DNA of 64,000 nucleotides from positions 1,054,001 to 1,118,000 of the forward strand of contig NZ_JQMM01000001.1 of NCBI RefSeq assembly GCF_000744735.1. Reading direction: 5' to 3'. The notes beneath the pieces are model-generated. The model worked only from the letters and a program-made list of their open reading frames with translations. It was not told the origin of the DNA and did no database searches. Shown one piece after another: positions 53,650-64,000 of the stretch. The stretch comes from Porticoccus hydrocarbonoclasticus MCTG13d. GTDB lineage: Bacteria; Pseudomonadota; Gammaproteobacteria; Pseudomonadales; Porticoccaceae. A program made the position numbers and the translations under genes. Position 1 is the stretch's first letter; each line of letters begins with the position of its first letter.

Positions 53650-53982
53650 TCAGGGGCAACCATAGGCGATGTAGGTGCCTTTGCCATTGACAATTGATTG
53701 GCGAACAATGGTGTTGGCTCCCATCTGGAGGGCCTGCTGGCGGGCGAGGTTGTCCAGTTCGTTGCGCACCTTGTCGGTGTTGCGGGCAATGGAGCCTATT
53801 AAATTTGCTCTCACGCTGCTGTTGATCTGGCCAACACGGTGGCACTGGTTGACCCGATCCGCTGGCAATAGCACCACCTGAGCTGCCTCAGGGGGTATTT
53901 TTACCCAGGTACAGGCGTTCGTTAGTGTGAAGGAAGCCGAAATGATCAGGGCAATGGCCAGGGGTTTTGTGGCGGGTATCAA
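53650..53982 (-). CDS. DUF4156-type small lipoprotein
   Basis: 110 residues. A signal peptide (about 1-23, LAIALIISASFTLTNAC) with a lipobox-like TNAC predicts a lipoprotein, or at least an exported protein. The mature part has the DUF4156 pattern: VVLLPADRVNQCHRVGQI, then RNTDKVRNELDNLARQQALQMGANTIV and a short end with a Gly-Cys. Two internal cysteines may form a disulfide. Function unknown. It is upstream of aguA on the same strand with a 77-base gap, probably transcribed on its own. Confidence 0.8.
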   Translation of the reverse strand: MIPATKPLAIALIISASFTLTNACTWVKIPPEAAQVVLLPADRVNQCHRVGQINSSVRANLIGSIARNTDKVRNELDNLARQQALQMGANTIVRQSIVNGKGTYIAYGCP

Positions 53983-54153
53983 GCGGTTCTCCGTCTGTAA
54001 TTAGGCTGGGGTATAAATATTAAGCCTTTCATCACTTTTTTGGCAGCGGTATGTTGATGCAACAGCGGAATGAAAAACGAGTATTGTTCTGACTGGGTTA
54101 GTCTCGATGATGGAGGTCAGAAAATGAACTGGGCAGTCAGACTCTCAGCGCTG

Positions 54154-55902
54154 CTATAACGCTCTTTTTATATCTTTTGAAACCCTGCCGGCCGTTTGTG
54201 TGGGTGATTTTTCATCCATTATGACATCGTTGTAATGCTTGAGTGACTGGGCATTTAGTGGGTCACCTATCCAGCGGGGCAGCTGCTGAAAGTTCTGGGA
54301 AATCAAACTTTCCCTGTCATCCATTTCCGCAAAGTTCAGCCCGACCATGTCGGCAAAGGTGTGGATGAAATGGGCAGTAGAGTAGGGCCGATCTGTGGCG
54401 CTGCGCCATTGGCCGATGTCTCGAGTTTGCCTGAATTTCGGGGATGTCCAGACCACGAATGGTACCGTGTACATGGCTGATGTGGGGTCGGCTTCACTGC
54501 GTCCCGCAAACAGATTATCCGGGTAGTCGTATACTTCCTCGCCGTGATCAGCGAAGTACACCAATAGACTATTGTCGTGCTTGCCGTCTATCGACTTAAT
54601 CAGGGATGACACGATTTCGTCATTGTAGAGTATGGCGTTGTCGTAGTTGTTGTAATCTTCAATAAGATTTGGTGTTACCCACTCCGGGACACCGCTGCTG
54701 TCAGTAAAGTGATTGTAAGTCTCGGGAAAGCGGTGTTCGTAGGCACGGTGTGTGCCCAGCAAATGAACAATAATCAATTTCTTTACCGCATTTGACTCCA
54801 GGGCCTCTGCAAAGGGTGAGAGTACAACTTCGTCGTACTGATTGGCGTTCTGTTCCCGATTATTGTTCAGGTAGACCTGATGGTCAGCCAGCTGTGAGAA
54901 CGTGGTTAGCATGGTATTGCGGCGAGTCTGGGTTTGCTGGTTGGTGATCCAGGTAATCTCATAACCTGCCTGCTGCATCATGTTTAGCAGGTTTGGCCTG
55001 GTAAAAAACAGACCCGGATTTTTAGCGTCGGCAAATGACAGTATCTGTTGGAGTGCTTCTATGGTATAGGGCCGGGGTGTTATTACATCAGTGAAAACCA
55101 TAAGCTCATTGTTTGCCTGCAAAGTATCCAACTGGGGCGTGGTTGGCCTGTGATAACCATACAGGCTCATGCGCTGACGATTGGTCGATTCACCGAGCAC
55201 CAGGATTACTGTATCGGGCAAGGTGGCAACTTTCGGCTTCAGGTTTTTGAGGGGTTGTACCTGACGATTTTTTTCCAGCAGGGCCGTCATGCTTGCCATC
55301 TGCTGCTGATATTTTGCGTACCCGACAATCAGGTTCCAGGGTGCTGCGGGTTCCATCCGCTTCATTTGGTGGTGAACCGCGTCGCTGAGGGTGGTATTTT
55401 CCTCTGTCAGCGCTGTGCTGATAAATGGAAAGAAGGGAATGAGTATAAAAAGAGCGGCATAAGCTAAACGTTTGCGATGTCCCAAGGCCACGGGTCGAGC
55501 TTGTCGCCATATCCATATTGGTACAGCCGCGAACAGTATCAGCACGGGTATAAACCACCATTGCCAATAAGAGGCAACAAACTCACTACCCTCGGCAGCA
55601 TTCGATTCAAAAACGATAAAAATCGCGCTTTGGGAAAATTCCTGCCCATAGATAATGAAATAGAATACCGAGATGACAGCTGCCGGCAACATGATCAGAC
55701 CGCTGAGCGCCAATAATAGCCGAGTATATCTGGGTGCCAATAGTATTGGGATCAGCCACATCAGACTCATCAAAATGGTTTCGCGCAATCCAATGAAACC
55801 AGCCATACCCGTCACATAAATGGGAATGTGGTAACTGAGGGAAAAGTAAGCCGCAAAAAGATAGGCCCAGAGAAGCGGATGTTTTTTCGGAAAGTCAGTC
55901 AT
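54154..55902 (-). CDS. eptC: Phosphoethanolamine transferase, EptC/CptA type
   Basis: Inner-membrane enzyme that transfers phosphoethanolamine from phosphatidylethanolamine to LPS sugars, most likely inner-core heptose by analogy with EptC. 582 residues (E. coli EptC: 577). About five N-terminal membrane helices (residues 10-170), then a periplasmic sulfatase-like domain: catalytic Thr in ILVLGESTNRQRMSLYGY, the metal-site region RPYTIEALQQ, MMQQAGYEITWITNQQTQTRRN, and YFADHGEEVYD. The YGQEFSQSAIFIVFESN loop between helices is the EptC hallmark. A monocistronic minus-strand gene. Confidence 0.92.
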   Translation of the reverse strand: MTDFPKKHPLLWAYLFAAYFSLSYHIPIYVTGMAGFIGLRETILMSLMWLIPILLAPRYTRLLLALSGLIMLPAAVISVFYFIIYGQEFSQSAIFIVFESNAAEGSEFVASYWQWWFIPVLILFAAVPIWIWRQARPVALGHRKRLAYAALFILIPFFPFISTALTEENTTLSDAVHHQMKRMEPAAPWNLIVGYAKYQQQMASMTALLEKNRQVQPLKNLKPKVATLPDTVILVLGESTNRQRMSLYGYHRPTTPQLDTLQANNELMVFTDVITPRPYTIEALQQILSFADAKNPGLFFTRPNLLNMMQQAGYEITWITNQQTQTRRNTMLTTFSQLADHQVYLNNNREQNANQYDEVVLSPFAEALESNAVKKLIIVHLLGTHRAYEHRFPETYNHFTDSSGVPEWVTPNLIEDYNNYDNAILYNDEIVSSLIKSIDGKHDNSLLVYFADHGEEVYDYPDNLFAGRSEADPTSAMYTVPFVVWTSPKFRQTRDIGQWRSATDRPYSTAHFIHTFADMVGLNFAEMDDRESLISQNFQQLPRWIGDPLNAQSLKHYNDVIMDEKSPTQTAGRVSKDIKRAL

Positions 55903-56146
55903 TTGGCGGCAATTTTTTGGACGTGGAAGTGTAACTGTACGACCCTATTATTAAGTGGGGCTTAATTGATGTGGTCTGCTACGGAGCCCCTCCAGCTGTT
56001 GAGCGTTTTTTCCTGGGCAAGAGCTTCTGTGGTTGCTGACCGATGTCGCTGCCAAGGAATTCAGCCATACCTGGAGTGTGTTGCCTTGACGTGAAAGCTC
56101 CTTGCGGGGAAATCAGTAGGGAGCACAACAAAGCCGTGTTTCCCCC
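55903..56146. other. Gene-free region before the tRNA-fMet promoter
   Basis: About 244 bases between eptC and the promoter of the tRNA-fMet operon. The eptC promoter must lie here. I see no gene, repeat or clear hairpin. Confidence 0.4.
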
Positions 56147-56175
56147 TTGACCCTATGGTGTGCCACCCCTATAAT
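56147..56175 (+). promoter_or_regulatory. Strong sigma-70 promoter for tRNA-fMet-rimP-nusA-infB
   Basis: TTGACC at 56147-56152 and a perfect TATAAT at 56170-56175, separated by exactly 17 bases. About 110 bases upstream of tRNA-fMet and correctly oriented for the long operon that follows, as with the metY promoter in E. coli. Confidence 0.85.
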
Positions 56176-56288
56176 CCACGGCCCTTGAAGCAGTCACTTG
56201 ACAGCTTGGGGGCTTGCCAGAGGTTATGAGCTGGCAAGGTGAAAGAGACATGCTCAGTCTCTTGGCCGTTAAGGCCAGCGTTTTTTGA

Positions 56289-56365
<77 letters not shown>

Positions 56366-56418
56366 AATTCTGGTATCGGTACTGCTGGTACCATGCGTCA
56401 GGACAAGGCGCAGCCGAA

Positions 56419-56441
56419 GGGCCCCTTTTTAGGGGCTTTTT
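56419..56441 (+). terminator. Terminator/attenuator between tRNA-fMet and rimP
   Basis: A GCCCC / GGGGC stem, extended by two G-T and two A-T pairs, with a TTTTTA loop and a following T-run. It would trim or partly terminate transcripts between the tRNA and rimP. Partial read-through is expected because no separate promoter is seen before rimP. Confidence 0.75.
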
Positions 56442-56505
56442 GCTAAGTGGTTTTGATGAAGTGGGCTTTGTGCCCATTTTTTGATTGGGAAACCGAGAGA
56501 TTACA

Positions 56506-56964
56506 GTGGCGACAAAAGAGGAAACCCTCCGCGCGATGATTACGCCCATAGTGGATGCAATGGGTTGTGAGCTTTGGGGGTTGGAGTATTTGTCATCAGG
56601 TCGCAATGCGATGCTTCGTATTTACATTGAGCGTGAGAGTGACGGTGTGACAGTGGAGGACTGTGAAAAAGTCAGCCGCCAGGTCAGCAGTCAGTTGGAT
56701 GTAGAGGATCCGATTACCGGGGAGTACACTTTGGAGGTTTCCTCCCCGGGCATGGATCGGCCTTTATATACGCTGGATCAGTTTGAAAAGTATATTGGGG
56801 AAGATGTGGCTTTGCGGCTGAGATTTCCCCATGAAGGGAGGCGGAATTTCAAGGGCCGTCTGAATGGCGTGGAGGGTGAGGATGTTCTGTTGATTGTTGA
56901 TGATCATGAATATCTCTTTCCCCTGGATAGCATTGAAAAGGCGAATGTCGTTCCCCGGTTTTGA
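56506..56964 (+). CDS. rimP: Ribosome maturation factor RimP
   Basis: Cytoplasmic factor for 30S assembly that acts early on the S12/S5 region. I use the GTG at 56506, which gives 152 residues, the usual length; the frame runs 7 codons further back without similarity. Recognised by ITPIVDAMGCELWGLEYL at the N-terminus, the central DCEKVSRQVSSQLDVEDPI, and YTLEVSSPGMDRPLY, then the SH3-like C-terminal domain (residues about 80-152). First protein gene of the operon; nusA follows after 22 bases. Confidence 0.95.
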   Translation: MATKEETLRAMITPIVDAMGCELWGLEYLSSGRNAMLRIYIERESDGVTVEDCEKVSRQVSSQLDVEDPITGEYTLEVSSPGMDRPLYTLDQFEKYIGEDVALRLRFPHEGRRNFKGRLNGVEGEDVLLIVDDHEYLFPLDSIEKANVVPRF

Positions 56965-56986
56965 GGGCGATTGCGAGGCTGAATGA

Positions 56987-58477
56987 ATGAATAAAGAAAT
57001 CTTGATGGTGGTGGAAGCCGTTTCTAATGAAAAAGGTGTGTCCAAAGAGGTTATTTTTGAGGCCATTGAGCAGGCCCTGGCCACGGCGACCAAGAAACGC
57101 TATGACGAGGATTCCAACATTCGGGTAACCATTGATCGCGCCACCGGTGACTATGAAACGTTCCGCTGGTGGGAGGTGGTCGCTGATGATGTGCTGGCGG
57201 AGCTCGGCACTCAGTTCACGCTCGAAGAAGCCCATGAGAAAGACACGGGTCTTAAAGCTGGCGATACCTTTGAAGAGCAGGTGGAAAATATCGGTTTTGG
57301 CCGTATTGCTGCCCAAACGGCCAAGCAGGTTATTGTCCAGAAAGTACGCGATGCTGAACGCGCGTTGGTGGTGGAGCAATACCGTGATCAGCTCGGTGAG
57401 CTGGTAAGTGGCAGCGTAAAAAAAGTGACCCGTGAAAGTATTATCGTTGATTTGGGTAATAATGCTGAAGCCGTTATGCCGAGAGAAGAACTGGTAGGGC
57501 GGGAAGTTTTTCGAATCAATGATCGGGTGCGTGCCATTCTTCAGGAAATTAATTCTGAGAGCCGTGGTCCCCAGCTTTTTCTAAGCCGTAAATGCAATGA
57601 GATGCTGGTTGAGCTGTTCCGTATTGAAGTACCGGAGATTGCCGAGGAAGTCATTGAAATCCGCGGCGCAGCCAGAGACCCCGGGTCGCGTGCGAAAATT
57701 GCTGTAAAGACCAACGACGGTCGAATCGATCCGATTGGTGCTTGTGTCGGTATGCGTGGTGCGCGCGTTCAGGCAGTATCCAATGAGCTGGATGGCGAGC
57801 GTATCGATATCGTATTGTGGGACGACAATCCCGCCCAGCTGGCGATAAATGCCATGGCGCCTGCAGAAGTGGAGTCGATCATCGTTGATGAGGAGACGCA
57901 CTCAATGGATGTGGCGGTGGCCGGAGAGACTCTGGCGATGGCCATTGGTCGTAACGGGCAGAATGTCCGTCTTGCCTCTGAACTGACTGGCTGGAAAATC
58001 AATGTAATGTCTGTCGAAGAGGCGGAGGTTAAGCAGCAGGAAGAGTCCAGCTCACTGGTGGAAACCTTTATGAACCGCCTGGATATTGATGAAGATGTCG
58101 CCATGGTGTTGGTCGCTGAAGGGTTCACCTCCATCGAAGAAGTTGCCTATGTTCCTCTGGATGAGATGGCTGGCATCGATGGGTTTGATGAAGAGGTGGC
58201 TGAAGAACTGCGTGCCCGTGCCAAGGACGCGTTGCTGACGATGGCACTGGCCTCGGAGGAAGGGATGTCAGGTCCCGCAGCTGATTTGCTGGAAATGGAA
58301 GGTATGGACGATCAGTTGGCGCATACATTGGCCAAGCATGGCATTGCCAGCATGGAGGATCTCGCTGAGCAGGCCGTGGAAGACTTGCTGGATATTGAGA
58401 ACATGGACGCAGAACGGGCAGCCAAGCTGATTATGACTGCACGTGCCCCCTGGTTCGCCGATGAGAGCGACAGTTAA
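56987..58477 (+). CDS. nusA: Transcription termination/antitermination factor NusA
   Basis: RNA polymerase-associated factor that modulates pausing, termination and antitermination. 496 residues. Domains: N-terminal polymerase-binding domain (1-130), S1 (about 135-200, [19 protein letters not shown]), KH1 ([25 protein letters not shown]), KH2 ([20 protein letters not shown]), and two C-terminal acidic helix-hairpin-helix repeats (about 350-490) of the AR1/AR2 type. ATG at 56987. Coupled to rimP and infB in the classic operon. Confidence 0.97.
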   Translation: MNKEILMVVEAVSNEKGVSKEVIFEAIEQALATATKKRYDEDSNIRVTIDRATGDYETFRWWEVVADDVLAELGTQFTLEEAHEKDTGLKAGDTFEEQVENIGFGRIAAQTAKQVIVQKVRDAERALVVEQYRDQLGELVSGSVKKVTRESIIVDLGNNAEAVMPREELVGREVFRINDRVRAILQEINSESRGPQLFLSRKCNEMLVELFRIEVPEIAEEVIEIRGAARDPGSRAKIAVKTNDGRIDPIGACVGMRGARVQAVSNELDGERIDIVLWDDNPAQLAINAMAPAEVESIIVDEETHSMDVAVAGETLAMAIGRNGQNVRLASELTGWKINVMSVEEAEVKQQEESSSLVETFMNRLDIDEDVAMVLVAEGFTSIEEVAYVPLDEMAGIDGFDEEVAEELRARAKDALLTMALASEEGMSGPAADLLEMEGMDDQLAHTLAKHGIASMEDLAEQAVEDLLDIENMDAERAAKLIMTARAPWFADESDS

Positions 58478-58506
58478 ACGAACAGGCGATGAATTGAGGA
58501 ATACTG

Positions 58507-61056
58507 ATGGCTGAAGTCACTGTTAGCGAACTTGCCAAGGTTGTCGGAGCATCCGTCGACCGCCTGCTGAGCCAAATGCAGGAGGCCGGTTTGCCTCACA
58601 ACTCTGCTGACGCAAGTGTCAGTGATGAGGAAAAGCAGACGCTGCTGGCCTATTTAAAAGGCTTGCACGGTGAGCAGTCCCGCGACCCCAAAAAAATCAC
58701 ATTGAAACGCAAGACGGTCAGTACACTCAAAACGGGTGCCGGCCGTAAAACAGTTAATGTGGAGGTTCGCAAAACCCGAACCTATGTCAAGCGGGCAAAT
58801 GAAGAAGAGGCTGCCGCTTCATCTGAGCAGGAAGAGTCGGTTGTTGCAGAGTCCGTCGTTGAGCCGGTTTCTCCCGTTGTTGATGATCCGGAAGTGAAGC
58901 GGCAGGCTGCCATTGAGACACGCCGCAAGGCGGAAGAGGAAGCTCGCCTTGAGCAGGAAAATCAGCGCAAGGCTGAAGAAGAACGCAAGTCTGCGCCCTC
59001 AACAGTCGAGCCGTTACCTCCTGAGCTGGTCGATCAGCCTGTAGACGCCCCCAAGCATGTGAAAAAACATGTCAGGGATGATGACGAAGCCGATGATTCT
59101 GAAGAGGCACCGAAAAAAGCGAAAAAACGGGGTGCCATCAAAGATCCGAAGCGCAAGAAAGAAGATTTGCTGAAAGCTGTCGTTGAGGAAGTTGAGGAAG
59201 TCGCCGGAGAGAAAAAACCCCGGTTGCGTTCGGGTATATCGGTTCCCATCAAGGTTGAGAACAAGCACAAATTTAAAAAGCCTACCAATAAGATTATCCA
59301 TGATGTGGAGATTCCTGAACAAATCACAGTCAGTGATCTGGCCCAGGCAATGTCAGTAAAGGCTGCAGTCGTGATCAAGGAGTTGATGAAAATGGGGACC
59401 ATGGCCTCCATCAATCAACCCATCGATCAGGATACTGCCACATTGGTGGTGGAGGAACTTGGGCACAACCCGGTGCCGGTTTCAGACGATGAGATAGAAC
59501 AAAAGTTGATCCAGGCGCTGCAGGCCGATGTGTCAGAGGAGCTGGAACCCCGTGCGCCGGTTGTCACGGTGATGGGCCATGTCGACCACGGCAAAACCTC
59601 GCTGCTGGACCATATCCGAAAAACCCGTGTCGCTTCCGGCGAAGCTGGGGGAATTACCCAGCATATCGGCGCCTATCATGTCGATACACCCAAGGGCATG
59701 ATCACCTTTCTGGATACACCTGGTCACGCAGCCTTCACGGCAATGCGCGCCCGTGGTGCACACAGTACCGATGTGGTGATTCTGGTGGTAGCTGCGGACG
59801 ATGGCGTGATGCCGCAGACCGTGGAAGCCATTCAGCATGCCCGTGCTGCGGGCGTACCTATAGTGGTTGCCATTAACAAGATGGACAAGGAAGGCGCGGA
59901 CCCTGACAGAGTCACGAATGAACTGTCTGCCAAGGATGTCATTCCGGAAGAGTGGGGTGGTGATACGCAATTTGTGAAAGTCTCGGCTCACACCGGCGAT
60001 GGCATCGATGATTTGCTGGACGCCGTGTTACTGCAGGCTGAACTGTTGGAGTTACAGGCATCCCGGAATGCCCCGGCCAAAGGTGTCATCGTTGAATCGC
60101 GACTGGAAAAAGGTCGAGGTGTGGTGGCGACGGCATTGGTGCAGTCGGGTACCTTGCGCAAGGGCGATTTGCTGCTGGCCGGTGAAAGTGTCGGCAAAAT
60201 CCGTGCGATGGTCGATGAGGCAGGTAAGCCGATTGTCGAAGCAGGGCCATCGATACCGGTAGAAATTCTCGGTCTTGATATGCCACCGGCGGCCGGTGAA
60301 GAGTTTCTGGTGGTAGAAGATGAACGCAAGGCCCGCGAATTGGCGGAAATGCGTCAAGATAAAACCCGTCAGGATCGTGTGAACCGCCAACAGGCCGCCA
60401 AACTGGAAAATATGTTTGCGACATTTGAGTCACAGGACAAAAAGGGTGTTCTCCCTGTGATGGTGAAGGCCGACGTCCGTGGTTCGCTGGAAGCAATTCT
60501 TTCCGCCATGGCGGATATTGGCACTGACGAGGTCGAAGTGAATGTTGTGGCTTCCGGTGTCGGTGGCATCAACGAATCCGATATTAACCTGGCCATTACC
60601 ACCGGTGCCGTGGTGTTTGGTTTTAACGTTCGTGCCGATACGGCCGCCCGTCAACTGGTGGAGCAGGAACAGGTCGATCTGCGTTACTACAGCATCATTT
60701 ACAACCTGCTGGATGATGTGAAACAGGCCTTGAGTGGTTTGTTGACACCGGAGCGCAGTGAAGTCATCACCGGTATTGCTGAAGTGCGCGATGTTTTCCG
60801 TTCTCCCAAGTTTGGCGCGGTAGCGGGTTGTATGGTGATTGAAGGTACAGTCCATCGCAACAAGCGTATTCGGGTGTTGCGTGACAATATCGTCATTTAT
60901 GAGGGTGAGCTGGAATCGCTGAGACGTTTCAAGGATGACGTCAACGAAGTACGCAACGGTGTTGAGTGTGGTATCGGGGTGAAAGACTATAACGATATCA
61001 AACCCGGCGATCAGATTGAGGTGTACGAGATCAGGGAAGTCGCGCGCCAGCTCTGA
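58507..61056 (+). CDS. infB: Translation initiation factor IF-2
   Basis: GTPase that recruits fMet-tRNA to the 30S subunit and promotes subunit joining. 849 residues. N-terminal IF2N domain (1-50, [19 protein letters not shown]), a long charged linker (about 60-270) rich in Lys/Glu/Arg, the second IF2N region, then the G domain with G1 GHVDHGKT (357-364), DTPGHAAF and NKMD, and C-terminal domains II-IV binding fMet-tRNA. ATG at 58507. rbfA starts 22 bases after its stop. Start at a nearby internal codon, as in E. coli IF2-beta, cannot be judged here. Confidence 0.97.
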   Translation: MAEVTVSELAKVVGASVDRLLSQMQEAGLPHNSADASVSDEEKQTLLAYLKGLHGEQSRDPKKITLKRKTVSTLKTGAGRKTVNVEVRKTRTYVKRANEEEAAASSEQEESVVAESVVEPVSPVVDDPEVKRQAAIETRRKAEEEARLEQENQRKAEEERKSAPSTVEPLPPELVDQPVDAPKHVKKHVRDDDEADDSEEAPKKAKKRGAIKDPKRKKEDLLKAVVEEVEEVAGEKKPRLRSGISVPIKVENKHKFKKPTNKIIHDVEIPEQITVSDLAQAMSVKAAVVIKELMKMGTMASINQPIDQDTATLVVEELGHNPVPVSDDEIEQKLIQALQADVSEELEPRAPVVTVMGHVDHGKTSLLDHIRKTRVASGEAGGITQHIGAYHVDTPKGMITFLDTPGHAAFTAMRARGAHSTDVVILVVAADDGVMPQTVEAIQHARAAGVPIVVAINKMDKEGADPDRVTNELSAKDVIPEEWGGDTQFVKVSAHTGDGIDDLLDAVLLQAELLELQASRNAPAKGVIVESRLEKGRGVVATALVQSGTLRKGDLLLAGESVGKIRAMVDEAGKPIVEAGPSIPVEILGLDMPPAAGEEFLVVEDERKARELAEMRQDKTRQDRVNRQQAAKLENMFATFESQDKKGVLPVMVKADVRGSLEAILSAMADIGTDEVEVNVVASGVGGINESDINLAITTGAVVFGFNVRADTAARQLVEQEQVDLRYYSIIYNLLDDVKQALSGLLTPERSEVITGIAEVRDVFRSPKFGAVAGCMVIEGTVHRNKRIRVLRDNIVIYEGELESLRRFKDDVNEVRNGVECGIGVKDYNDIKPGDQIEVYEIREVARQL

Positions 61057-61077
61057 TTGTGCTGATGCCAAACCGAT

Positions 61078-61476
61078 ATGCCTAGAGAATTTACCCGCAA
61101 TGACCGAGTCGCAGATGCGTTGCAACGCGAGCTGGCACAACTGATTCGCGACGAGGTCAGGGACCCGCGTTTGGGGCTGGTCAATATTACTGCCGTAGAG
61201 GTTTCCCGCGATCTCTCCAGTGCCAAGGTGTTCGTTAACCTGGTTGGGGCCGAGTCTGCTGAGGAGAGTCGTGAAGCTGCCGAGGTTCTGAATGGTGCGG
61301 CCGGATTTTTGCGGACGCTACTGGCCAAACGCATGTTGCTGCGTATTGTGCCAAAATTGCGTTTTATTTTTGATCTCACTGGCAGGCGTGCCCAGGAGCT
61401 GTCTTCGCTCATTGATTACGCGGTCAACCGGGACAAGGCGCGGCATACGGATACAGACTCCTCCGGGGAGGACTGA
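61078..61476 (+). CDS. rbfA: 30S ribosome-binding factor A
   Basis: Small KH-like protein that binds late 30S precursors near the 5' end of 16S rRNA and is needed in the cold. 132 residues. Seen: NDRVADALQRELAQLIRDEV, VRDPRLGLVNITAVEVSRDL, SAKVFVN, and LRIVPKLRFIFDLTGRR, the family pattern. ATG at 61078. It sits between infB and truB; the truB TTG begins 3 bases after its stop. Confidence 0.96.
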   Translation: MPREFTRNDRVADALQRELAQLIRDEVRDPRLGLVNITAVEVSRDLSSAKVFVNLVGAESAEESREAAEVLNGAAGFLRTLLAKRMLLRIVPKLRFIFDLTGRRAQELSSLIDYAVNRDKARHTDTDSSGED

Positions 61477-61478
61477 GC

Positions 61479-62423
61479 TTGGCGCGTCGTCGCAAGGGCA
61501 GGTCGGTCAACGGCATACTGCTGCTCGATAAACCGCTGGGGATATCCTCAAACGGCGCTTTACAGAAGGTGAAACACCTTTTTGAGGCCGCCAAGGCCGG
61601 GCACACGGGCAGTCTGGACCCCCTTGCGGCGGGCGTATTGCCGGTATGCCTTGGCGAGGCAACCAAGTTTACCCAGTTTTTGTTGGATGCGGATAAATGC
61701 TACTGCGCCACTTTCCGCTTTGGTATGGCGACTGTCAGTGGTGATGCCGATGGAGAGGTTACCCATGACGGCGGTGCCCCTGAGCTAACTGAAGCTCAGG
61801 TGCTTGAAGTTCTGGACGGGTTCAGGGGTGATATCGATCAGGTGCCCCCGATGTTTTCGGCATTGAAGCACCAGGGTCAACCGCTCTACAAGCTGGCTCG
61901 TGAAGGGTTGGAAATTGAACGAAAAGCCCGGCCGGTCACAATTCACTCGCTGGCATTGGTTGAGTTTCGCTGTGGTGAGTTCCCGGAGGTTGATCTGATC
62001 GTCCACTGTAGTAAGGGAACCTACATTCGCACGCTGGCGGAAGACATTGGTGAGCGGCTTGGTTGTGGCGCTTATCTATCAGCTTTGCGCCGCACCGCTG
62101 CTGGGCCTTTTAAAGAAGATCAGTCGGTGACGTTGGGTGAGTTGCAATCACTCAGGGAAAAAGGTGGTCTGGATCAGCTCGACCAACTTTTGTTACCGAT
62201 GGATGCCGGGATGACACATCTGGCGGCACTGCAGTTAGAGGAAGACTTGGCCTTCTATTTTTGCCGGGGACAGGCGGTGATGGTGCCGCAGGTCTATCGT
62301 CAAAGTGAAGAAGGCGATATAGTGCGTGTCTTTGAAATGAGCCAGCCCCTGCCGCAGTTGCTTGGGGTTGGCGAAGTCACAGAAGATGGACGGGTAGCCC
62401 CGAAACGTCTTGTTGTGAGATAG
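61479..62423 (+). CDS. truB: tRNA pseudouridine-55 synthase TruB
   Basis: Makes pseudouridine 55 in the T-loop of nearly all tRNAs. 314 residues. TTG start at 61479, supported by GGGGAGG 9 bases upstream and by the fit of the product ([20 protein letters not shown]) to TruB N-termini. Catalytic Asp47 in [19 protein letters not shown]; later [17 protein letters not shown] and [17 protein letters not shown], and a C-terminal PUA-like domain (about 255-314). It follows rbfA by 2 bases. Confidence 0.96.
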   Translation: MARRRKGRSVNGILLLDKPLGISSNGALQKVKHLFEAAKAGHTGSLDPLAAGVLPVCLGEATKFTQFLLDADKCYCATFRFGMATVSGDADGEVTHDGGAPELTEAQVLEVLDGFRGDIDQVPPMFSALKHQGQPLYKLAREGLEIERKARPVTIHSLALVEFRCGEFPEVDLIVHCSKGTYIRTLAEDIGERLGCGAYLSALRRTAAGPFKEDQSVTLGELQSLREKGGLDQLDQLLLPMDAGMTHLAALQLEEDLAFYFCRGQAVMVPQVYRQSEEGDIVRVFEMSQPLPQLLGVGEVTEDGRVAPKRLVVR

Positions 62424-62551
62424 GGAGTCCTGTCCTGTGTGACAGAATCCCGGATTGGACCCGCCAAGTGGTGCCGGTCGAATTCACTGTTAGGGTTCCT
62501 GTAAATATGCGCGGGCGCCCCGAATCTAACCCGCATATTGGAGAAATAACC

Positions 62552-62818
62552 ATGTTAAATGTAACTGAAAAAGAAGCTATTGTTAAAGAGTACGCGCAGT
62601 CCGTGGGTGATACCGGTTCGCCGGAAGTGCAGGTAGCCCTGCTCACCGCCAACATCAATAAACTGCAGGGTCATTTCAGTGACCACAACAAGGATCACCA
62701 TTCAAGACGTGGTTTGATCCGCATGGTAAACCAGCGACGCAAATTGCTGGACTACCTAAAAGCTAAAGACGCGAAGCGCTATATGACGCTGATTGGACAG
62801 CTTGGCCTGCGTCGCTAA
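62552..62818 (+). CDS. rpsO: 30S ribosomal protein S15
   Basis: Primary 16S-binding protein of the 30S platform. 88 residues, as in most bacteria, from the ATG at 62552 ([17 protein letters not shown]), which has TTGGAGA 8 bases upstream; the frame stays open further upstream but without similarity. Signature [24 protein letters not shown] at the C-terminus and [13 protein letters not shown] in the middle. The 128-base leader after truB could host S15 autoregulation as in E. coli; not shown here. Hairpin and pnp follow. Confidence 0.97.
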   Translation: MLNVTEKEAIVKEYAQSVGDTGSPEVQVALLTANINKLQGHFSDHNKDHHSRRGLIRMVNQRRKLLDYLKAKDAKRYMTLIGQLGLRR

Positions 62819-62829
62819 TAGAATTGCTG

Positions 62830-62849
62830 ACGGCTCCCCTGGGAGCCGT
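62830..62849 (+). terminator. rpsO-pnp intergenic hairpin
   Basis: A perfect 9-bp inverted repeat ACGGCTCCC / GGGAGCCGT separated by 2 bases, 12 bases after rpsO. No T-run follows, so it may act as a partial terminator or an RNase-processing element before pnp, as the E. coli rpsO-pnp spacer does. Confidence 0.65.
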
Positions 62850-62876
62850 TCACGCTTATGGAGAGGTAATATAATT

Positions 62877-64000
62877 GTGAATCCTGTAATAAAATCATTT
62901 AAATATGGCAATCATACCGTCACGTTGGAGACCGGTCGCATTGCTCGTCAGGCGACCGGTGCCGTGATGTGTACCATGGATAAAACGGCAGTACTGTGTA
63001 CGGTCGTCGCGGCAAAAAACGTGAAAGAAGGTATGGATTTTTTCCCCCTCGGTGTCCACTACCAGGAAAAGGCATACGCTGCTGGCAAGATCCCCGGTGG
63101 ATTTTTCAAGCGTGAAGGCCGTCCCAGTGAAAAAGAAACACTGACATCCCGCCTGATTGACCGGCCCATCCGTCCGCTGTTTCCCAATGGCTTCAAAAAT
63201 GAAGTGCAAGTGGTCTGTACGGTAATGTCCTCTGAAAAAAATGTGGATCCCGATATCGCTGCACTGATTGGGACTTCTGCCGCACTGGCGATTTCCGGTG
63301 TCCCTTTTAATGGCCCAATTGGTGGCGCCCGAGTGGGTTATCACCGCGAAAAAGGCTATCTATTAAACCCAACCTATTCGGAACTGGCGGAGTCGGAACT
63401 GGATATGGTTGTTGCTGGGACGCGTGATGCTGTCCTGATGGTTGAGTCAGAGGCGAAAGAATTACCGGAAGACATCATGCTCGGCGCGGTACTGTTTGGT
63501 CACCAGGAAATGCAGGGGGCTATTCAGGTGATCGAGGAGCTGGCCAAGGAAACCGGTAAGCCGCGCTGGGACTGGCAAGCGCCTCCCGTCAACGAAACCC
63601 TGACTGACAGCCTCAAAGCCTTGGTGGGTGAGGGTCTGGATGCGGCATACCGTACCACTGACAAGCAGCAGCGTGTTGTCGAAATTGACGGCCTGCGCAA
63701 TCAGGCGGTCGCAGCTCTGTCGAATGCTGAGGCGGGTATTGCGGAAGAGGATATTCGTGATGCCTTTAAAAAGCTGGAGAAGAAAATTGTCCGTGGTCGT
63801 ATCATTCGCGGCGAGCCCCGCATTGATGGCCGCGACAGCAAGACAGTTCGCGCTATCGATGTGGAAGTGGGTGTGCTGGCCAAGGCCCATGGTACGGCGC
63901 TGTTTACCCGTGGCGAAACTCAGGCATTGGTGGTAGCCACGCTGGGTTCCATGCGCGATGTTCAGTATATCGATGCGCTGGAAGGCCGCCGCGAAGATCC
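62877..64000 (+). CDS. pnp: Polyribonucleotide nucleotidyltransferase (3' truncated)
   Basis: Phosphorolytic 3'-to-5' exoribonuclease of the degradosome. Starts at the GTG at 62877 ([20 protein letters not shown]) with GAGAGG about 12 bases upstream; the frame is open to the window end, so about 374 of ~700 residues are visible. First RNase PH core with [46 protein letters not shown] and [13 protein letters not shown]; then the helical linker and the start of the second core with [18 protein letters not shown]. Usual rpsO-pnp neighbourhood. The C-terminal KH and S1 domains lie outside the window. Confidence 0.96.
   Translation, partial: MNPVIKSFKYGNHTVTLETGRIARQATGAVMCTMDKTAVLCTVVAAKNVKEGMDFFPLGVHYQEKAYAAGKIPGGFFKREGRPSEKETLTSRLIDRPIRPLFPNGFKNEVQVVCTVMSSEKNVDPDIAALIGTSAALAISGVPFNGPIGGARVGYHREKGYLLNPTYSELAESELDMVVAGTRDAVLMVESEAKELPEDIMLGAVLFGHQEMQGAIQVIEELAKETGKPRWDWQAPPVNETLTDSLKALVGEGLDAAYRTTDKQQRVVEIDGLRNQAVAALSNAEAGIAEEDIRDAFKKLEKKIVRGRIIRGEPRIDGRDSKTVRAIDVEVGVLAKAHGTALFTRGETQALVVATLGSMRDVQYIDALEGRRED

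Overview
This window looks like the chromosome of a gammaproteobacterium of the Pseudomonas/Cellvibrio branch. The order grpE-dnaK-dnaJ-dapB-carA-carB-greA-yhbY-rlmE-ftsH-folP-glmM-tpiA-secG-tRNA-Leu, resuming with tRNA-fMet-rimP-nusA-infB-rbfA-truB-rpsO-pnp, is the one I know from Pseudomonas, and the proteins match that group in length and motifs. No species can be named from the sequence alone. grpE and pnp run off the two window ends.

Layout. Positions 1-16.7 kb are housekeeping: chaperones, lysine and pyrimidine/arginine precursors, transcription elongation, 23S rRNA methylation, membrane proteolysis, folate, cell-wall sugar, glycolysis and protein export, ending in tRNA-Leu(GAG). From 16,665 to 51,561 lies an inserted island of about 34.9 kb. 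It starts at the 3' end of that tRNA, is bounded by a near-perfect 88/89-bp direct repeat (tRNA 3' end plus the following terminator), and carries a P4-type tyrosine integrase just inside the left end. From 51.6 to 55.9 kb are minus-strand host-like genes: aguB, aguA, a small lipoprotein and an EptC-type phosphoethanolamine transferase. From 56.1 kb the conserved translation/transcription operon resumes behind a textbook sigma-70 promoter.

Inside the island. (1) At 18.4-37.1 kb there is a complete type 1 BREX anti-phage locus: a small HTH protein, brxA, brxB, brxC, pglX, pglZ and brxL, one tightly packed transcription unit. Three non-core genes are spliced in. A RecQ-type helicase fused to a phosphoribosyltransferase-like domain and a DprA-like protein sit between brxC and pglX, and a GmrSD/BrxU-like restriction enzyme sits between pglX and pglZ. 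(2) At 37.1-40.7 kb are an unknown gene, an AlpA-type regulator, tiny overlapping genes, a YfjJ/inovirus-Gp2-type replication protein, a frameshifted repeat gene and two tiny membrane proteins; a stranded tRNA-Leu 3' fragment follows at 40.85 kb and suggests accretion of more than one element. (3) At 41.0-44.8 kb is a previously unsuspected run of integron-type gene cassettes without an integrase. Five candidate attC sites separate the genes, and each R'' box is complementary at 6 of 7 bases to the start of its own cassette. (4) At 44.9-51.1 kb are an AT-rich methyltransferase/ATP-grasp pair and an RND efflux adaptor and pump.

The points most worth a second look are the helicase-PRTase/DprA pair inside BREX, the integrase-less cassette array, and the nested attachment-site remnants.
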